A DNA stretch of 42,749 nucleotides from Saprospiraceae bacterium (GTDB taxonomy: Bacteria > Bacteroidota > Bacteroidia > Chitinophagales > Saprospiraceae): assembly GCA_020628855.1 (NCBI GenBank), contig JAHDEL010000009.1:10708-53456 (forward strand), given 5' to 3'. Positions 1 through 10,300 of this stretch are shown here, in pieces. The notes under the pieces were generated by a model. The model saw only the letters and a program-made list of their open reading frames with translations. It made no database searches and was not told where the DNA came from. Both the position numbers and the translations under genes were made by a program. Each line of letters opens with the position of its first letter. Within the stretch, counting starts at the first letter, position 1.

Positions 1-362
1 ATATGATAATCGTAATAGAGCTTGGCTTCTAATGCATCTGGAATACCATATCCAATACTGATGAGTCCATCATTGCTCTTCTTGACTGGTGGTTCAGTAT
101 ACCTTATTGGTCTAACAGGATGATCCTTGATATCCACGGGTATTTCAGGTATTGATTCGAGTACTTCAAAACTGGAGAGTTCGGATGAATTAGAGTATTC
201 ACCCCCTGACAAAAGGACTGGCTTGTCCAATGTTGATTCTAGCGTAAATGTTTTTACTACTGTTATCGTATCCTTAATCAACTGAGTTGAGTCAGTCTGA
301 GCCATTGACACTATGCAAGGCAATATGAGCCAAACAGTTGTTATTAGTCTAAGTTGTTGCAT
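1..362 (-). CDS. Exported protein, probably outer-membrane beta-barrel (5' part only)
   Basis: The frame opens with ATG at 362-360, one base after the TAA stop of the TPR gene, and runs off the left edge of the window after about 120 codons. The first ~21 residues form a signal peptide ending in Val-Ser-Met-Ala-Gln. A polar, Ser/Thr/Glu-rich stretch follows, then Ile-Ser-Ile-Gly-Tyr-Gly near residue 103, which looks like the first strand of a barrel. Tight coupling to the TPR gene implies co-transcription and a joint envelope role. In Bacteroidota, genes directly after long TPR proteins often encode outer-membrane barrels, but the C-terminus is missing here, so the family is not established. 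That it is coding is well supported by the clean frame, signal peptide and spacing. Confidence 0.7.
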   Translation of the reverse strand, partial: MQQLRLITTVWLILPCIVSMAQTDSTQLIKDTITVVKTFTLESTLDKPVLLSGGEYSNSSELSSFEVLESIPEIPVDIKDHPVRPIRYTEPPVKKSNDGLISIGYGIPDALEAKLYYDYH

Positions 363-363
363 G

Positions 364-3354
364 TTAATCCTTTATATCTTCAAAGAAAAGAGTATCTGTT
401 TCTATATCAATCACTCTAGAGTTTCTTGATTCTAGAGTTGTTATTAGGTCGAGCTTGTCATTCGCTTCTTTGAGTATTTCTTCGTCTTTTTGATAGTTTT
501 CTATTACAACTTCTGTTGCTGCACGAGCATTAAGTAAGTCCTCTTTGTCGATATAAATGTCGGAGAGAAGTAAGAGACTCTTGGCTACCCAAAACGGATA
601 GTTTTTGGCTCTTTTTGTTGTTTCAGTAGCTTGTCTTTCTGCAGCATCGAGATTACCTTTTTGATAGAATATTGAAGCGATCTGATAGTTAGATTCTGCT
701 GAAATAGCTTGTTTAGATAGTCGTGTTACTTCTGTAAAATGTTTGATTGCATCATCATCTCTCCCTTGTTTGAATTCAAATTTGCCTTTATGATAGTGGG
801 CATTCGCTAAGGTTTTATCATCTGCTGGATTGGCGATAATGATATCAGCAAGTTCTGGAATTTTAGGGTCTTGAATAGCTGTAGCACAATAGAAAGCACC
901 TGATACTATTTCATTACGATCTAGTGTAAGATCTGGAAGGTTTAGCAATGACCAAAAGTTGTCGAGCGCATCTGCCTGCCTATTCAGCTTATTCAGATTG
1001 ATTAATGCTGATCTCAATAGGGCTCTTTCTCTATAACCAGTATTCTCAGATCTAGTGATCTTGCTGTATGCATTGAGGCTTCCTTCATAGTTTTCAACGG
1101 CAAATTCTGACTCACCTAACTCGAGATAGGCTTGTTCTGTGTAAATGCCATTTTGATAAGCTTGTAGATATCTAGCATAGGCCGGAATTGCTTCAATGTA
1201 ATTGTTCTCTTGGTAAAAGTTATTTGCTAAAGTATAGGCCAAGGAATCTTTTTCTATAGCATTCAATACAATCTCAGTCTCATTGTCTGTAAAGTCAAAG
1301 AATGCTTTTGTATCCTTTATCTTATTCAAATAAATATCTTCAAGTGCTCTAACAGCAATACGTTGTTGATTTCCTTCTTTCGAGTCTGTTGCAACTTCCT
1401 TGTAAGCAGCGATAGCTTCTTCGTATTGCCCTAATCGATACCAAGCTAGACCTTTACTAAGTTGGGCTGCATAAGAGAGGGTGTTAGGTGGTTGAAAAGC
1501 TGCATATGCATTGGTAAAGTAAGGCATAGCTCTAGTGATTTCCTTTAATTCGATTAACCTCTCACCAATGGTGAAATTTGCTTGTTGGATGGCTTCTTTG
1601 CTTTTGGTTTTATCAATGTAGGATTCGAGCAAGTAGATTTCTGTATAGTGGTCTCCTTCATTTCTAGCAAGTTCCGACAGTTTGTAGATGCTGTAGCTAT
1701 CTCCAAGTTTTGCCGCAATTTCAAAAGCCTTTTGAGCTTTTTCAAATTGGCTGACTTTCAAATAGTTGAATGCTTTCACTTTTTCCAAATGGATTGCGAA
1801 TGGTGTATCTGCTTGAGGTTGCGATGTGTTTACCTGTTCTAAATATCCAACAGCATCCAAATGGTTTTCAAGTTTAGAAGCAGTGTAGCCCTGCATATAC
1901 TTCAGATAATTGTTTTGGAAAGCTGAACTTGATTTGGCAGATTGTAAGCTTTCGAAGGCTTCTGCGAACTTTGATTGTTCGAATAAGATCCTCCCTTGAT
2001 AATAATTCGCTATTTGGATTGTCTTTGGATCATTTGATTCTTTGATAAAGTGTAAGGAAGACATTGCTTCACTCAACTTGTTTTCTGACTCAAATTGTTG
2101 AAGCAATCGCAAATGCAGTGTGAGTAATGTATTTTGGAGTTTTGGAGAAAGTTGGGTTTGTTGCTCCAGGAATGTAATGCCTCCATAAGTATCTTCAGAG
2201 TGGAGCAAGATGTCTTGAATAAGCGCTTGACTGGCAGTATAGGTCTCAGAAGATTTGAACACCTGGTTTGCCTTGTGAAGACTTTGACTGTAATCTCCTT
2301 GCTTGTGAAATAGGATAGCAGCATTATAGAGAAAAAGGTCTTTTAGATTTTGATCAGTCGCGCTTTTCGAAAGTTTAGAATAAAGTGCTGCAGCTTCTTG
2401 TGTTTTTGACTCCTTTGCGTAGAGGTTCGCAAGTAGATGTTGACCAGAGTAACAAATTGGAGAATCACAAAATATGAGTTCAGCAAGATGTTGTTTTGCA
2501 ATGTCAACATTCCCAACTTGATAATTGAGCAGACCTAATTGATAGAAGTCATCAGCACTGAGTTTACTTGTTGATTTTTCATATTTGCTGAGATATGCGA
2601 GAGCCTTGTTGTTATCTTTCAGAACGAAGTAGCTCTGTCCTATTAAATATTCTATTTCTTGTTTTTGCTGTGTTGAAGGTTGTTTGAGTTTGGACTCACC
2701 ATAGGAGATTGCCTCTGTATATTTTTCTTGTGAATACAAGAGTTTGGTGATATAGAGAGGATTGTATTCATTATAGGGTTCTTTATTATCAATGCTTTTC
2801 AGTAATGCTATTGCTTCAGCATAGTCACTAAGAAAGTAACTACACATACCTGAGTAATAGGTTGATGCGTCAGAATATTGAGAATTACCATTGAGTCTAG
2901 AAAAGAAAAGTTTTGCCTCAGAGAACTGTTTTTGAGCGAAATATGCATATCCTATTTTAAAATGTGTTGACGGGCTATAATTAGATGACACATCAGCGCC
3001 TACAATATCCGTTATTTGTTTATATTCTCGCTTTGAGAAGAAATAGTTGATTTTGGCATCTTGTAATTCTAAGTTTTCTCCTTCTTTTTTTACTTCAGAT
3101 ATTTTAAGATGTTCTATAGCCCTACTTTCAAGCAAATTGAGCATCTCCAAGGACCGTTTCAAGAAGCTTGCATCAAGTTTTGAAAATTGGGATTGAGATT
3201 CCAATTTATAAGTTAGAAATGCTGAAAGATTATAGTTTTCAGTATACAGGATTTCAGCAGGAGTATCAGAGGAGACAAGATGTCCGTAAGGTTCTTGAGA
3301 AAACATCAAAAACGAGAAAGGAAGAAGAGAAAATGAAAAGAGACTTTTAAGCAT
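364..3354 (-). CDS. Large periplasmic tetratricopeptide-repeat protein
   Basis: This 996-residue protein has an N-terminal signal peptide (cleavage near residue 20, Phe-Ser-Gln) and no lipobox. The rest is almost entirely TPR-like helical hairpins, for example around residues 130-160, 190-300, 350-400, 440-480, 620-660, 715-780 and 850-960, with recurring patterns such as Ala-x-x-Tyr...Gly-x-Tyr-x-x-Ala. TPR superhelices are protein-binding scaffolds, so it probably organises an envelope complex with the exported protein encoded immediately downstream. The length resembles Bacteroidota TPR proteins such as SprE/PorW of the T9SS, but those are lipoproteins and this one has no lipobox Cys, so I do not assign that name. 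A -7 promoter element and a palindrome lie just upstream of the ATG. Partner and substrate are unknown. Confidence 0.88.
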   Translation of the reverse strand: MLKSLFSFSLLPFSFLMFSQEPYGHLVSSDTPAEILYTENYNLSAFLTYKLESQSQFSKLDASFLKRSLEMLNLLESRAIEHLKISEVKKEGENLELQDAKINYFFSKREYKQITDIVGADVSSNYSPSTHFKIGYAYFAQKQFSEAKLFFSRLNGNSQYSDASTYYSGMCSYFLSDYAEAIALLKSIDNKEPYNEYNPLYITKLLYSQEKYTEAISYGESKLKQPSTQQKQEIEYLIGQSYFVLKDNNKALAYLSKYEKSTSKLSADDFYQLGLLNYQVGNVDIAKQHLAELIFCDSPICYSGQHLLANLYAKESKTQEAAALYSKLSKSATDQNLKDLFLYNAAILFHKQGDYSQSLHKANQVFKSSETYTASQALIQDILLHSEDTYGGITFLEQQTQLSPKLQNTLLTLHLRLLQQFESENKLSEAMSSLHFIKESNDPKTIQIANYYQGRILFEQSKFAEAFESLQSAKSSSAFQNNYLKYMQGYTASKLENHLDAVGYLEQVNTSQPQADTPFAIHLEKVKAFNYLKVSQFEKAQKAFEIAAKLGDSYSIYKLSELARNEGDHYTEIYLLESYIDKTKSKEAIQQANFTIGERLIELKEITRAMPYFTNAYAAFQPPNTLSYAAQLSKGLAWYRLGQYEEAIAAYKEVATDSKEGNQQRIAVRALEDIYLNKIKDTKAFFDFTDNETEIVLNAIEKDSLAYTLANNFYQENNYIEAIPAYARYLQAYQNGIYTEQAYLELGESEFAVENYEGSLNAYSKITRSENTGYRERALLRSALINLNKLNRQADALDNFWSLLNLPDLTLDRNEIVSGAFYCATAIQDPKIPELADIIIANPADDKTLANAHYHKGKFEFKQGRDDDAIKHFTEVTRLSKQAISAESNYQIASIFYQKGNLDAAERQATETTKRAKNYPFWVAKSLLLLSDIYIDKEDLLNARAATEVVIENYQKDEEILKEANDKLDLITTLESRNSRVIDIETDTLFFEDIKD

Positions 3355-3357
3355 GGT

Positions 3358-3378
3358 GTATTTGCATTGTGCAAATAC
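3358..3378. promoter_or_regulatory. Perfect 9-bp inverted repeat at TPR-gene start (possible operator)
   Basis: GTATTTGCA, a 3-base spacer (TTG), then TGCAAATAC form a perfect palindrome. It starts four bases from the ATG at 3354 and ends on the first base of the predicted -7 element (3378-3385, minus strand). A start site 5-7 bases past the -7 element would fall inside it. It could be a repressor site or a 5' leader hairpin, and the sequence cannot decide between them. Confidence 0.5.
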
Positions 3379-3385
3379 AAAGCTA
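3378..3385 (-). promoter_or_regulatory. Bacteroidota -7 promoter element (TAGCTTTG) for TPR gene
   Basis: TAGCTTTG on the minus strand matches the Bacteroidota TAnnTTTG consensus and lies 24 bases upstream of the TPR gene ATG. A T-rich tract precedes it, with no clear -33 TTG at canonical spacing. Confidence 0.55.
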
Positions 3386-3428
3386 CTAATATATTATAAA
3401 AAAAACTTATATGAAGTTCAAATTGAAA

Positions 3429-3515
3429 TGGTACCCGGAGTGGGACTTGAACCCACACGACCTAATGGTCACAGGATTTTAAGTCCTGCGTGTCTACCAA
3501 TTCCACCACCCGGGC
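3429..3515 (-). tRNA. tRNA-Leu (anticodon TAA), CCA encoded
   Basis: The minus strand folds into a class II tRNA. The acceptor stem is GCCCGGG with TCCGGGT, the discriminator is A, and CCA is encoded at 3431-3429. The anticodon stem CAGGA/TCCTG encloses the loop CTTAAAA, giving anticodon TAA (3481-3479). A long variable arm and a GGTTCAAGTCC T-arm are present. It reads UUA and UUG codons. It lies 49 bases after tRNA-Gly on the same strand and is probably co-transcribed with it. Confidence 0.97.
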
Positions 3516-3564
3516 AGAAAAAAAGGCTATCAAAAATGACTTTCAATAACCTTTTCGTCATAAG

Positions 3565-3637
<73 letters not shown>

Positions 3638-3672
3638 AGTACAAAGAACTTCCTTCATTTGAGAAGGGAGCG

Positions 3673-3680
3673 CAAATATA
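3673..3680 (-). promoter_or_regulatory. -7 promoter element (TATATTTG) for the tRNA pair
   Basis: TATATTTG on the minus strand is a full match to TAnnTTTG and lies 35 bases upstream of the tRNA-Gly 5' end, a sensible distance for a tRNA leader. Confidence 0.6.
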
Positions 3681-3837
3681 AAAAGACTGATCAATTTTCC
3701 TACTAATTATTTTATCTGAATGTTAATTTTTTATCATTATCAAGAATTAAAACAAAGAGAATCAATTACTTAAAAAATAGATGTGTTCTTTAACAATATT
3801 TATTAATAAAAGATGGACCTCGGAATAAATAGTTTAT

Positions 3838-3845
3838 TACATTTG
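3838..3845 (+). promoter_or_regulatory. -7 promoter element (TACATTTG) for the T9SS operon
   Basis: TACATTTG matches TAnnTTTG and lies 122 bases upstream of the PorP-family ATG, giving an unusually long leader for this window. No clear -33 TTG at 17-23 bases was found. Confidence 0.5.
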
Positions 3846-3967
3846 TGGCAGCAATCGAAGTCCAGCTTCGTATTACTAAGGCGAAATCAATTCATCCGAT
3901 CTATACTTCCTTGACATTGTATGTTGGGGTAGACTTATTTATAGACTACATATTTAAATAGACAGAT

Positions 3968-4975
3968 ATGCTAAAACGTGTTTTGTATTCAATGTTATTC
4001 TTTGCAATCGCACTAGGTGTGAGTGCTCAGGATGTACATTATTCACAATTCTTTAATTCACCGTTAAATTTAAGCCCAGGTCTTACTGGAGTTTTTAATG
4101 GGAATCAGAGATATCATCTGAACTACAAAAACCAATGGAATAACCCTGTTGGTTATAATTCATTTGATCTTGGGGCAGATTTTAAATTCGATAAGTGTGG
4201 AACTAAGAATAGTTACTTCGCTCTTGGTGGTTTGTTAAACTATGATAGAGCTGGTGACCTTGGGTTGCAGCATTTTGGATTTAATGTACTAGCATCTTAT
4301 ACTTTAGGATTAACAGACAACTTGAAGTTGACTCCTGGTCTTAATGCTGGTTTTGTTGCTAGAAGTTATGGATGGCAAGATGCGCTCTACCCAACCACAG
4401 ATGGATCATTTACTCCTGAAAACTTGAATACAAGTACTTCATATTTTGATTTGAGTGGTGGATTAAACTTTAGATACCAAACTGCGTGGAGAAACTTCTT
4501 GGATATTGGAGTTGGATATTTCCACTTTAATGAGCCAGTTACAACTTTCTCAGGTAATTCAGTTGATGAAGATGTTGTAAACCCCAAGCTTAATCTTTAT
4601 GCCATGTTGAACTGGCCTCTAGGAAATAAGTTAGATCTATTAGTAAATGGATTATTCTCTTCGCAAGATGTTTATCAAGAGATTGTACTTAATCTTCAAG
4701 GTAAAATCTATTTAGGAGATACATATAGTAAGGCGCTTTACCTTGGTATTGGTACTAGGTTAGCTGATATTGAGCTAGACGATGATTCTTCAACTGGATT
4801 GGAGTCACTAATTCCAATTATTGGATTGCAATTAGGAAACTTCAAAGCTGAGTTTAACTACGATATACTAACATCTGCATTTAGTCATGCTGCAAATGGT
4901 AGTCCGGAGATTTCATTAATGTACAATGTGTTCTGCATTCCTCCTCAGGTTTGCAAGCCTTGTCCAATTTATTAA
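3968..4975 (+). CDS. PorP/SprF family T9SS membrane protein
   Basis: This 335-residue protein starts with a signal peptide (cleavage after Gly-Val-Ser-Ala-Gln, residue ~20). The family hallmark Asp-Val-His-Tyr-Ser-Gln-Phe-Phe-Asn-Ser-Pro-Leu-Asn-Leu-Ser-Pro-Gly follows, with Tyr-Lys-Asn-Gln-Trp soon after. The rest alternates polar and hydrophobic residues as in an outer-membrane barrel of ~14 strands. PorP/SprF proteins work with the T9SS, and SprF paralogues help export or anchor a particular type B CTD cargo encoded nearby. Here the next genes are a PorE-like protein (39-base gap) and a giant type B cargo, so a cargo-specific adaptor role is likely. Bacteroidota genomes usually carry several paralogues, so I give no symbol. 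The Cys-rich tail (Cys-x5-Cys-x2-Cys-x2-Cys) is a visible oddity of this copy. Confidence 0.93.
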   Translation: MLKRVLYSMLFFAIALGVSAQDVHYSQFFNSPLNLSPGLTGVFNGNQRYHLNYKNQWNNPVGYNSFDLGADFKFDKCGTKNSYFALGGLLNYDRAGDLGLQHFGFNVLASYTLGLTDNLKLTPGLNAGFVARSYGWQDALYPTTDGSFTPENLNTSTSYFDLSGGLNFRYQTAWRNFLDIGVGYFHFNEPVTTFSGNSVDEDVVNPKLNLYAMLNWPLGNKLDLLVNGLFSSQDVYQEIVLNLQGKIYLGDTYSKALYLGIGTRLADIELDDDSSTGLESLIPIIGLQLGNFKAEFNYDILTSAFSHAANGSPEISLMYNVFCIPPQVCKPCPIY

Positions 4976-5014
4976 TCAATATTCATTAATACACGATAAG
5001 CTTATACTACAATT

Positions 5015-7375
5015 ATGAATAGGTATATATATATAGTAATGTTGCTTTGTTTTAGTGCGGTCGCTTATGCGCAACCTACAGCCAAGCAATATATTAATAA
5101 AGGTGACGAGGCATATGCACTCGGTAACTTTCATGAAGCATTAGTGAGTTATGGCGCAGCATTAAAAACTGTAAAGAACGATGCTGGGCTTTGGAACAAA
5201 TTTGGAAATGCTGCAATGAAGCAAAACGCGTATAGAAAAGCTGAAAAAGCGTATTCTATGGTTGTTGATAGCTTGCAGAGTAATGATTATCCAGATGCAA
5301 TCTTCAATCTAGCCAGAGCAAAGACAAGTGCTGGAAAGTATGATGAAGCTTCAACATATTATGATCTTTATACATCACAGTATAATGATCTAGATCCAAG
5401 TACTACTAAATTGGCAAGGTTTGGTAAGAAGTCTGCTCAGTGGGCTTCACAGCAGGATCCAGAAAATGAAGAATATACAGTTGAAAAATTGATGTCAGGT
5501 ATAAATACTGGTGCTTCTGAGCATGGACCAGCTTTACTTGATGATGAGTTGTACTTTGCTTCTTTGAGATTTGGTACTGCATCTAACACACAATGTGGAT
5601 ATTCAAAAGTAATGAAAGATGGTGCTGTATCTAATAAAGCAGTAAGAAGCCAAGACAACTTTAACGTTGACGGAAGGTTCACCAGTAACCCTGCATTCTC
5701 TCCAGATGGAACAAAATTATACTACACGCTTTGCGATGGAGCTATTAATGGTATCAACTGTGATATTTATGTTGCAGATGTTATGGATGGTAAGGTAGGA
5801 AAAGGAACCAAACTCAGTGGGTCAGTAAATGGAGAAGGATTCAGTTCTACTCACCCTTCTGTTTCTGCAGATGGTACGCTTTACTTTTCTTCGAACAGAG
5901 GAGGAGGTATGGGAGGATTTGATATTTATAGCACCTCTGTAAGTGGGACTTCAACAGGTGAAGTAACGGCAGTTGATGGTGTTAATACTCCTGGTGACGA
6001 ATACACACCATTTATTAATAGTAATGGCGACTTATATTTTTCATCTAATGGAAGAGTAGGATTTGGTGGTCAAGATATTTTCGTATCTCAAGGTGGCGAA
6101 GTCATGAACTTAGGTTCAGAAATAAACACAAGTTATGATGATCTCTATTTCATCTTGAATAGCGATAATTCAGAAGGTTACTTAGCATCTAATAGACCTG
6201 GTTCTAATTTCTTAGATGATGAGTACGAAACATGTTGCTATGACCTTTACAAAGTTCTTGTTGAATCTTGTGAGGTTGATCTTCTTGCTTTAGTAAGAGA
6301 TTGTACAGCAGATGAGGACCTGAAAGGAACTACTCTAACAATTACGAATAATACAACTGGTGAAGTTGTCTATACAGACACTAAGAAACTGAAGAATAAG
6401 TACAACACTACTTTCGACTGTGATAATGCTTATACAATTACTGCAACGAAAGAAGGATATACAACTGCATCTGTAAACGTTGGACCTTATACTGGAAAGA
6501 GAGGAAAGCAGAGTATCGAAGAAACACTATGTATAGTTCCTGCGGCTTATGAAGTTTGTGTATTTACTAAGGATTGTAAAGAAGCGATTAATTCAAGTGT
6601 AACTCTATACAATGTAACTGACGGAACGCAAGAGACTTGTAGTGCAAGTAACTGCTGCTCATTTACTTTACAATCAGATAAGAACTATAGAGTTGTAGCT
6701 ACTAAAGGTGGGTATACATCTGACTCAAGAGAGTTTAGCACTGCTGGTATGACCGGGCCAATGAGTCACAAGTTATGCATTGAAAGAAGTGCGCCTCCGT
6801 GCTCAGCAATGCTGCCTTTAAGACTCTATTTCGATAATGATTATCCGAACCCTAGATCTAAATCTACGACTACTACTGATTCATATAGCCAGCTATGTAA
6901 TGATTACTATGCTAAGAAGTCAGAGTTTATCAGAAAGTACGGTGGGCAATTTGGTGGCAAAGTAAGAGAGAGTGTAGAAGGAGAATTAGGTTCATTCTTT
7001 GACAATGAAGTACTAAATGGTTGCAATAGTTTAAATGCTTTCCTTGATTGTATCTTGAAACAACTGCAAGCAGGACAGTCGGCTAATCTGTACTTAAGAG
7101 GTTATGCTAGTCCATTAGCTAGAGATGGCTATAATGAAGCATTAACTCAAAGAAGAGTACAAAGTGTAAGAAACGAAATCAATAGATATAGAGGCGGCGT
7201 TCTAAGAACATACTTAGATAGTGGACAATTAAAAGTTACTGAAAGAGCATTTGGTGAGACATTGTCTCCTGAAGGTATCAGTGATGACTTGAACAACAGA
7301 AGAAAGTCTGTGTATAGTCCAGAAGCTTCAAGAGAGAGAAGAGTGGAGATTGACGAAATTAAATTCAATAACTAA
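5015..7375 (+). CDS. PorE-like protein: TPR, PD40 propeller, carboxypeptidase-regulatory-like domains, OmpA domain
   Basis: This 786-residue exported protein has a signal peptide (residues 1-20, ending Ala-Tyr-Ala-Gln) and TPRs at about 21-150. PD40/WD40-type propeller blades cover about 160-400, with repeated Ser-x-Asp-Gly-Thr-x-Leu-Tyr-Phe-Ser-Ser-Asn cores. Two Ig-like regulatory domains lie at about 415-590, and a C-terminal OmpA-like domain at about 600-786 contains Arg-Gly-Tyr-Ala-Ser-Pro...Tyr-Asn-Glu-Ala-Leu-Thr-Gln-Arg-Arg. This order is that of PorE, the periplasmic T9SS component that binds peptidoglycan through OmpA and links to the PorP/PorK/PorN machinery. Most PorE-like proteins have one regulatory domain, and here the segment looks duplicated. 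It lies between the PorP-family gene and a T9SS cargo. It could be the housekeeping PorE or a paralogue dedicated to that cargo. Confidence 0.88.
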   Translation: MNRYIYIVMLLCFSAVAYAQPTAKQYINKGDEAYALGNFHEALVSYGAALKTVKNDAGLWNKFGNAAMKQNAYRKAEKAYSMVVDSLQSNDYPDAIFNLARAKTSAGKYDEASTYYDLYTSQYNDLDPSTTKLARFGKKSAQWASQQDPENEEYTVEKLMSGINTGASEHGPALLDDELYFASLRFGTASNTQCGYSKVMKDGAVSNKAVRSQDNFNVDGRFTSNPAFSPDGTKLYYTLCDGAINGINCDIYVADVMDGKVGKGTKLSGSVNGEGFSSTHPSVSADGTLYFSSNRGGGMGGFDIYSTSVSGTSTGEVTAVDGVNTPGDEYTPFINSNGDLYFSSNGRVGFGGQDIFVSQGGEVMNLGSEINTSYDDLYFILNSDNSEGYLASNRPGSNFLDDEYETCCYDLYKVLVESCEVDLLALVRDCTADEDLKGTTLTITNNTTGEVVYTDTKKLKNKYNTTFDCDNAYTITATKEGYTTASVNVGPYTGKRGKQSIEETLCIVPAAYEVCVFTKDCKEAINSSVTLYNVTDGTQETCSASNCCSFTLQSDKNYRVVATKGGYTSDSREFSTAGMTGPMSHKLCIERSAPPCSAMLPLRLYFDNDYPNPRSKSTTTTDSYSQLCNDYYAKKSEFIRKYGGQFGGKVRESVEGELGSFFDNEVLNGCNSLNAFLDCILKQLQAGQSANLYLRGYASPLARDGYNEALTQRRVQSVRNEINRYRGGVLRTYLDSGQLKVTERAFGETLSPEGISDDLNNRRKSVYSPEASRERRVEIDEIKFNN

Positions 7376-7397
7376 GAATCAGATAAACGATAAACAT

Positions 7398-10300
7398 ATG
7401 AACTCAATGATAAAGATTTATATGAAGATATGTTGCATGGCACTGTGCATGGTAGGCTTGTCCTTCCAGGTGCTGAATGCCCAAGAATGCGCATCCAGTT
7501 TCTCTCAGGACTGGACTGGCGACATGACAACATATTCGTCAAATCTGGGTATTGCTACAGTAACATTCGATTCTCCTGATGCAGCGGGTTCGAACACAAC
7601 CACATTCACACCTAATGGTACTTTCTTTAGTATGGATATGGGTTGGTGGACACCTGGATCATTAGCGGGAGCGCAATCTTTACAGTATACTTTAAATTGG
7701 GATGACACTCCTGATTTGAGCGGAGATGCGTCAGATGATGGAGCAACAAAGACGATAACAATAACTTACAGCCAGCCTGTTACAAATCCTGTCGTTCACA
7801 TCGATAGACTAGGAGGAAATTTTGCTGCTGATGGAGTTAATCAGGACTATATTTCTAACTCTACTATGTGGACGTTAACTACTCCTGGTATTACAATTAA
7901 TCGTGTATCTGGTAATCCTCAATTCATAGTAAATGGTAATGCATTCTATAGAGAGCCAAACGTTAATCTCGGTAGTCCTAATAATCCGATAGGAGGAGAG
8001 GCTGATGGGAATAATGGCATGAATGGAACAGCTGCTGGAACTTTGATGTTCATGGGTACTGTCACTACATTGACTTTCGATGTTGTGGGAGTTGGTCCTG
8101 ATGGACTAGGAGCAATTGATGGAATTGAAATGATTTTTGAAGCTGATCTTGGACCAATGGCAAGTTTCACTGTAGATCCTGCAGAAAGTTGTGAAGGTCT
8201 AGATGTTGCAGTTGCAAATACATCCGTTTTTGATCCTAATGGCAATGTTACTTTTTCTTGGATTTATGATTATCCTGGAGATGTATCTTCAACAGACCAA
8301 GACCCAATGAGTATTTCTTATGCTACGGGTGGTTCTTATACAATAGCTTTAATCTTAGATGATGGAACTTGTCAAGATACAGTGATGCAGTCTGTTACTC
8401 TATCTGCTGCTGATGACCCTACAGCTTCATTTGATGTAGAAACTTCAGGGTGTTCTGACGATGTTAATGTCACAATCACGAGTACATCCACGAGTGATGT
8501 AGGAATTGACTCTTATGCATATACTGTTGAATCTTTAGATGGAGCTACTTCGTTTACAGGAGATGAAGCAGTTTTGGCTTTTAATGATGAAGCTGGAGGT
8601 TTTAATGTAACACTCACTGTAACTAATGCAAATGGTTGTACTTCGTCGGTTACTCAATTAGTTGGAGTTACAGGAGATGTTTTCAACTACGATATCGAAG
8701 ATGTAGCAAGTTGTGAAGGCAGTGTCGTGAGTTTAGGAACATTTGAAGATGGAACATCTTTTACGTTTGATCCTGACAATATAACAATAGAGAATAACGA
8801 GTTAACAGTAGCTGTAGGTGCAGATGCTGTAACATATACTTATACTGCTACTGATGGAAATTGCTCAACATCAGGAATGTTTACAGTTTCTGGAGATGGT
8901 GGAGGAATGACGCCTTTTGAAGTAGCTGCTGAAGCAACATTATGTGTTGGAGGTAGTGCTACTTTAGCTTCTGACTTGCCGGATGGTTGGACTGTAACAA
9001 GTGATCCTGATGGTGTAGTAACTGTTGTTGATAATTCACTTGTTGCGATAGGTGTTAACGAATCAACTATGGTTAATCTGTCTTTTATGGATCCTAGTGG
9101 ATGTGAGTATTCTGCAACAAGTTCAATTACTGTAGCAACTGCTCCTCTTACAGGATTACCTGCTTCTGTTGATATTTGTACGGATGGGACTGGTTCAGTT
9201 TCAGTAAGTGCAGTTGATTATCCAACGGTACAATGGGTAGCAGATGGCGATGTAGTGATAGTTACTTCAGGATATACTGCTGTTTTTGAGTCAGGTCCTG
9301 ATGGTGGTTCGATTACATTAAATGCAACTAGTGCAGATGGATGTGAGATTAGCCAAGTAGTACTTGTGAACGGTAATAGTGGACCTGGTGTAGCGTTACC
9401 ACCAAGCGTAAGTCTGTGTGGTGATGAAGAAGGTATGCTTTCATTAGACGGAACTTCAGGGAACACTTATGATTGGAGTTCAATGGGTGATATCACAATT
9501 ACATCAGCTACTGATGGTAACATGGTTACTTTCACATCTGGTGCTATGGGAGGTCAAATTTTTGTAAACTGTACTTCTGCAGCAGGTTGTGTTTCAACAG
9601 CGTCTGTTGAGGTTGGATTAGGGAATACGCCTGATGTGACTTTCCTAGACCCACTTTACGCTTGTGAAGGTCAACCATTAACAATACCAACTGATCCTAA
9701 TTACACCTATGTGTTTACAAAATCAGGATCAGGAACAATTGATGGAAACGTATTCACATTCCCTGCAGCAACAACAGGTAGCGGAATTAGTGATGTTGTC
9801 ATTTGCCCAGTAACGGTAGAAATAACACCAGTTGATTGTGGAACTGTCGGTGGTTCTTGGAGCGAGACCGCTGCAGATACATACTACAATGCCGATGCAG
9901 GTATTGAGTTTATTTCTGGTAGTGCAGCTGGTACAATCGCAACGACATTTACACCAAATGGTACATTTAATACAACTAATAATGGTTATTGGACTAATTC
10001 AGATGCGACAGGTGGACAGTCTCTAGAATTTACCATAAACTGGGATGATACACCTGATGGTACAGATCAAGCATCTGATGATTCAGCGATTCAGTCAGTC
10101 ACTATCAATTTTGATAGTCCCCAAACTAACCCAATTATCCATATAGATAGACTAGGAGGAAACTTCAGAGGAGCTGGAGAATCTGATTTCATCTCAAACA
10201 GTACAATGTGGACTTTAACAACTGCAGGTGCTTCAGTAATGAGATTATCTGGTAATCCTCAATTCGTAGTGAATGGAAATGCTTTCTATAGAGAACCAAA

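Larger units (their letters stand above)
3641..3967. other. Divergent intergenic region between tRNA genes and porP-type gene
   Basis: This 327-base AT-rich gap holds the tRNA promoter (3673-3680, minus) and the promoter of the PorP-family gene (3838-3845, plus). The predicted plus-strand leader is about 115 bases and contains a short 5-bp stem CGAAG-TCCAG-CTTCG at 3856-3870. I see no credible ORF in it. Confidence 0.6.

Noticed and set aside
364-3354. Identification of the TPR gene as sprE/porW
   Set aside because: Those T9SS proteins are lipoproteins; this one has a plain signal peptide with no lipobox Cys.
7350-7397. N-terminal extension of the giant cargo protein
   Set aside because: It would overlap the PorE-like gene and place 16 polar residues before the signal peptide; ATG 7398 fits better.
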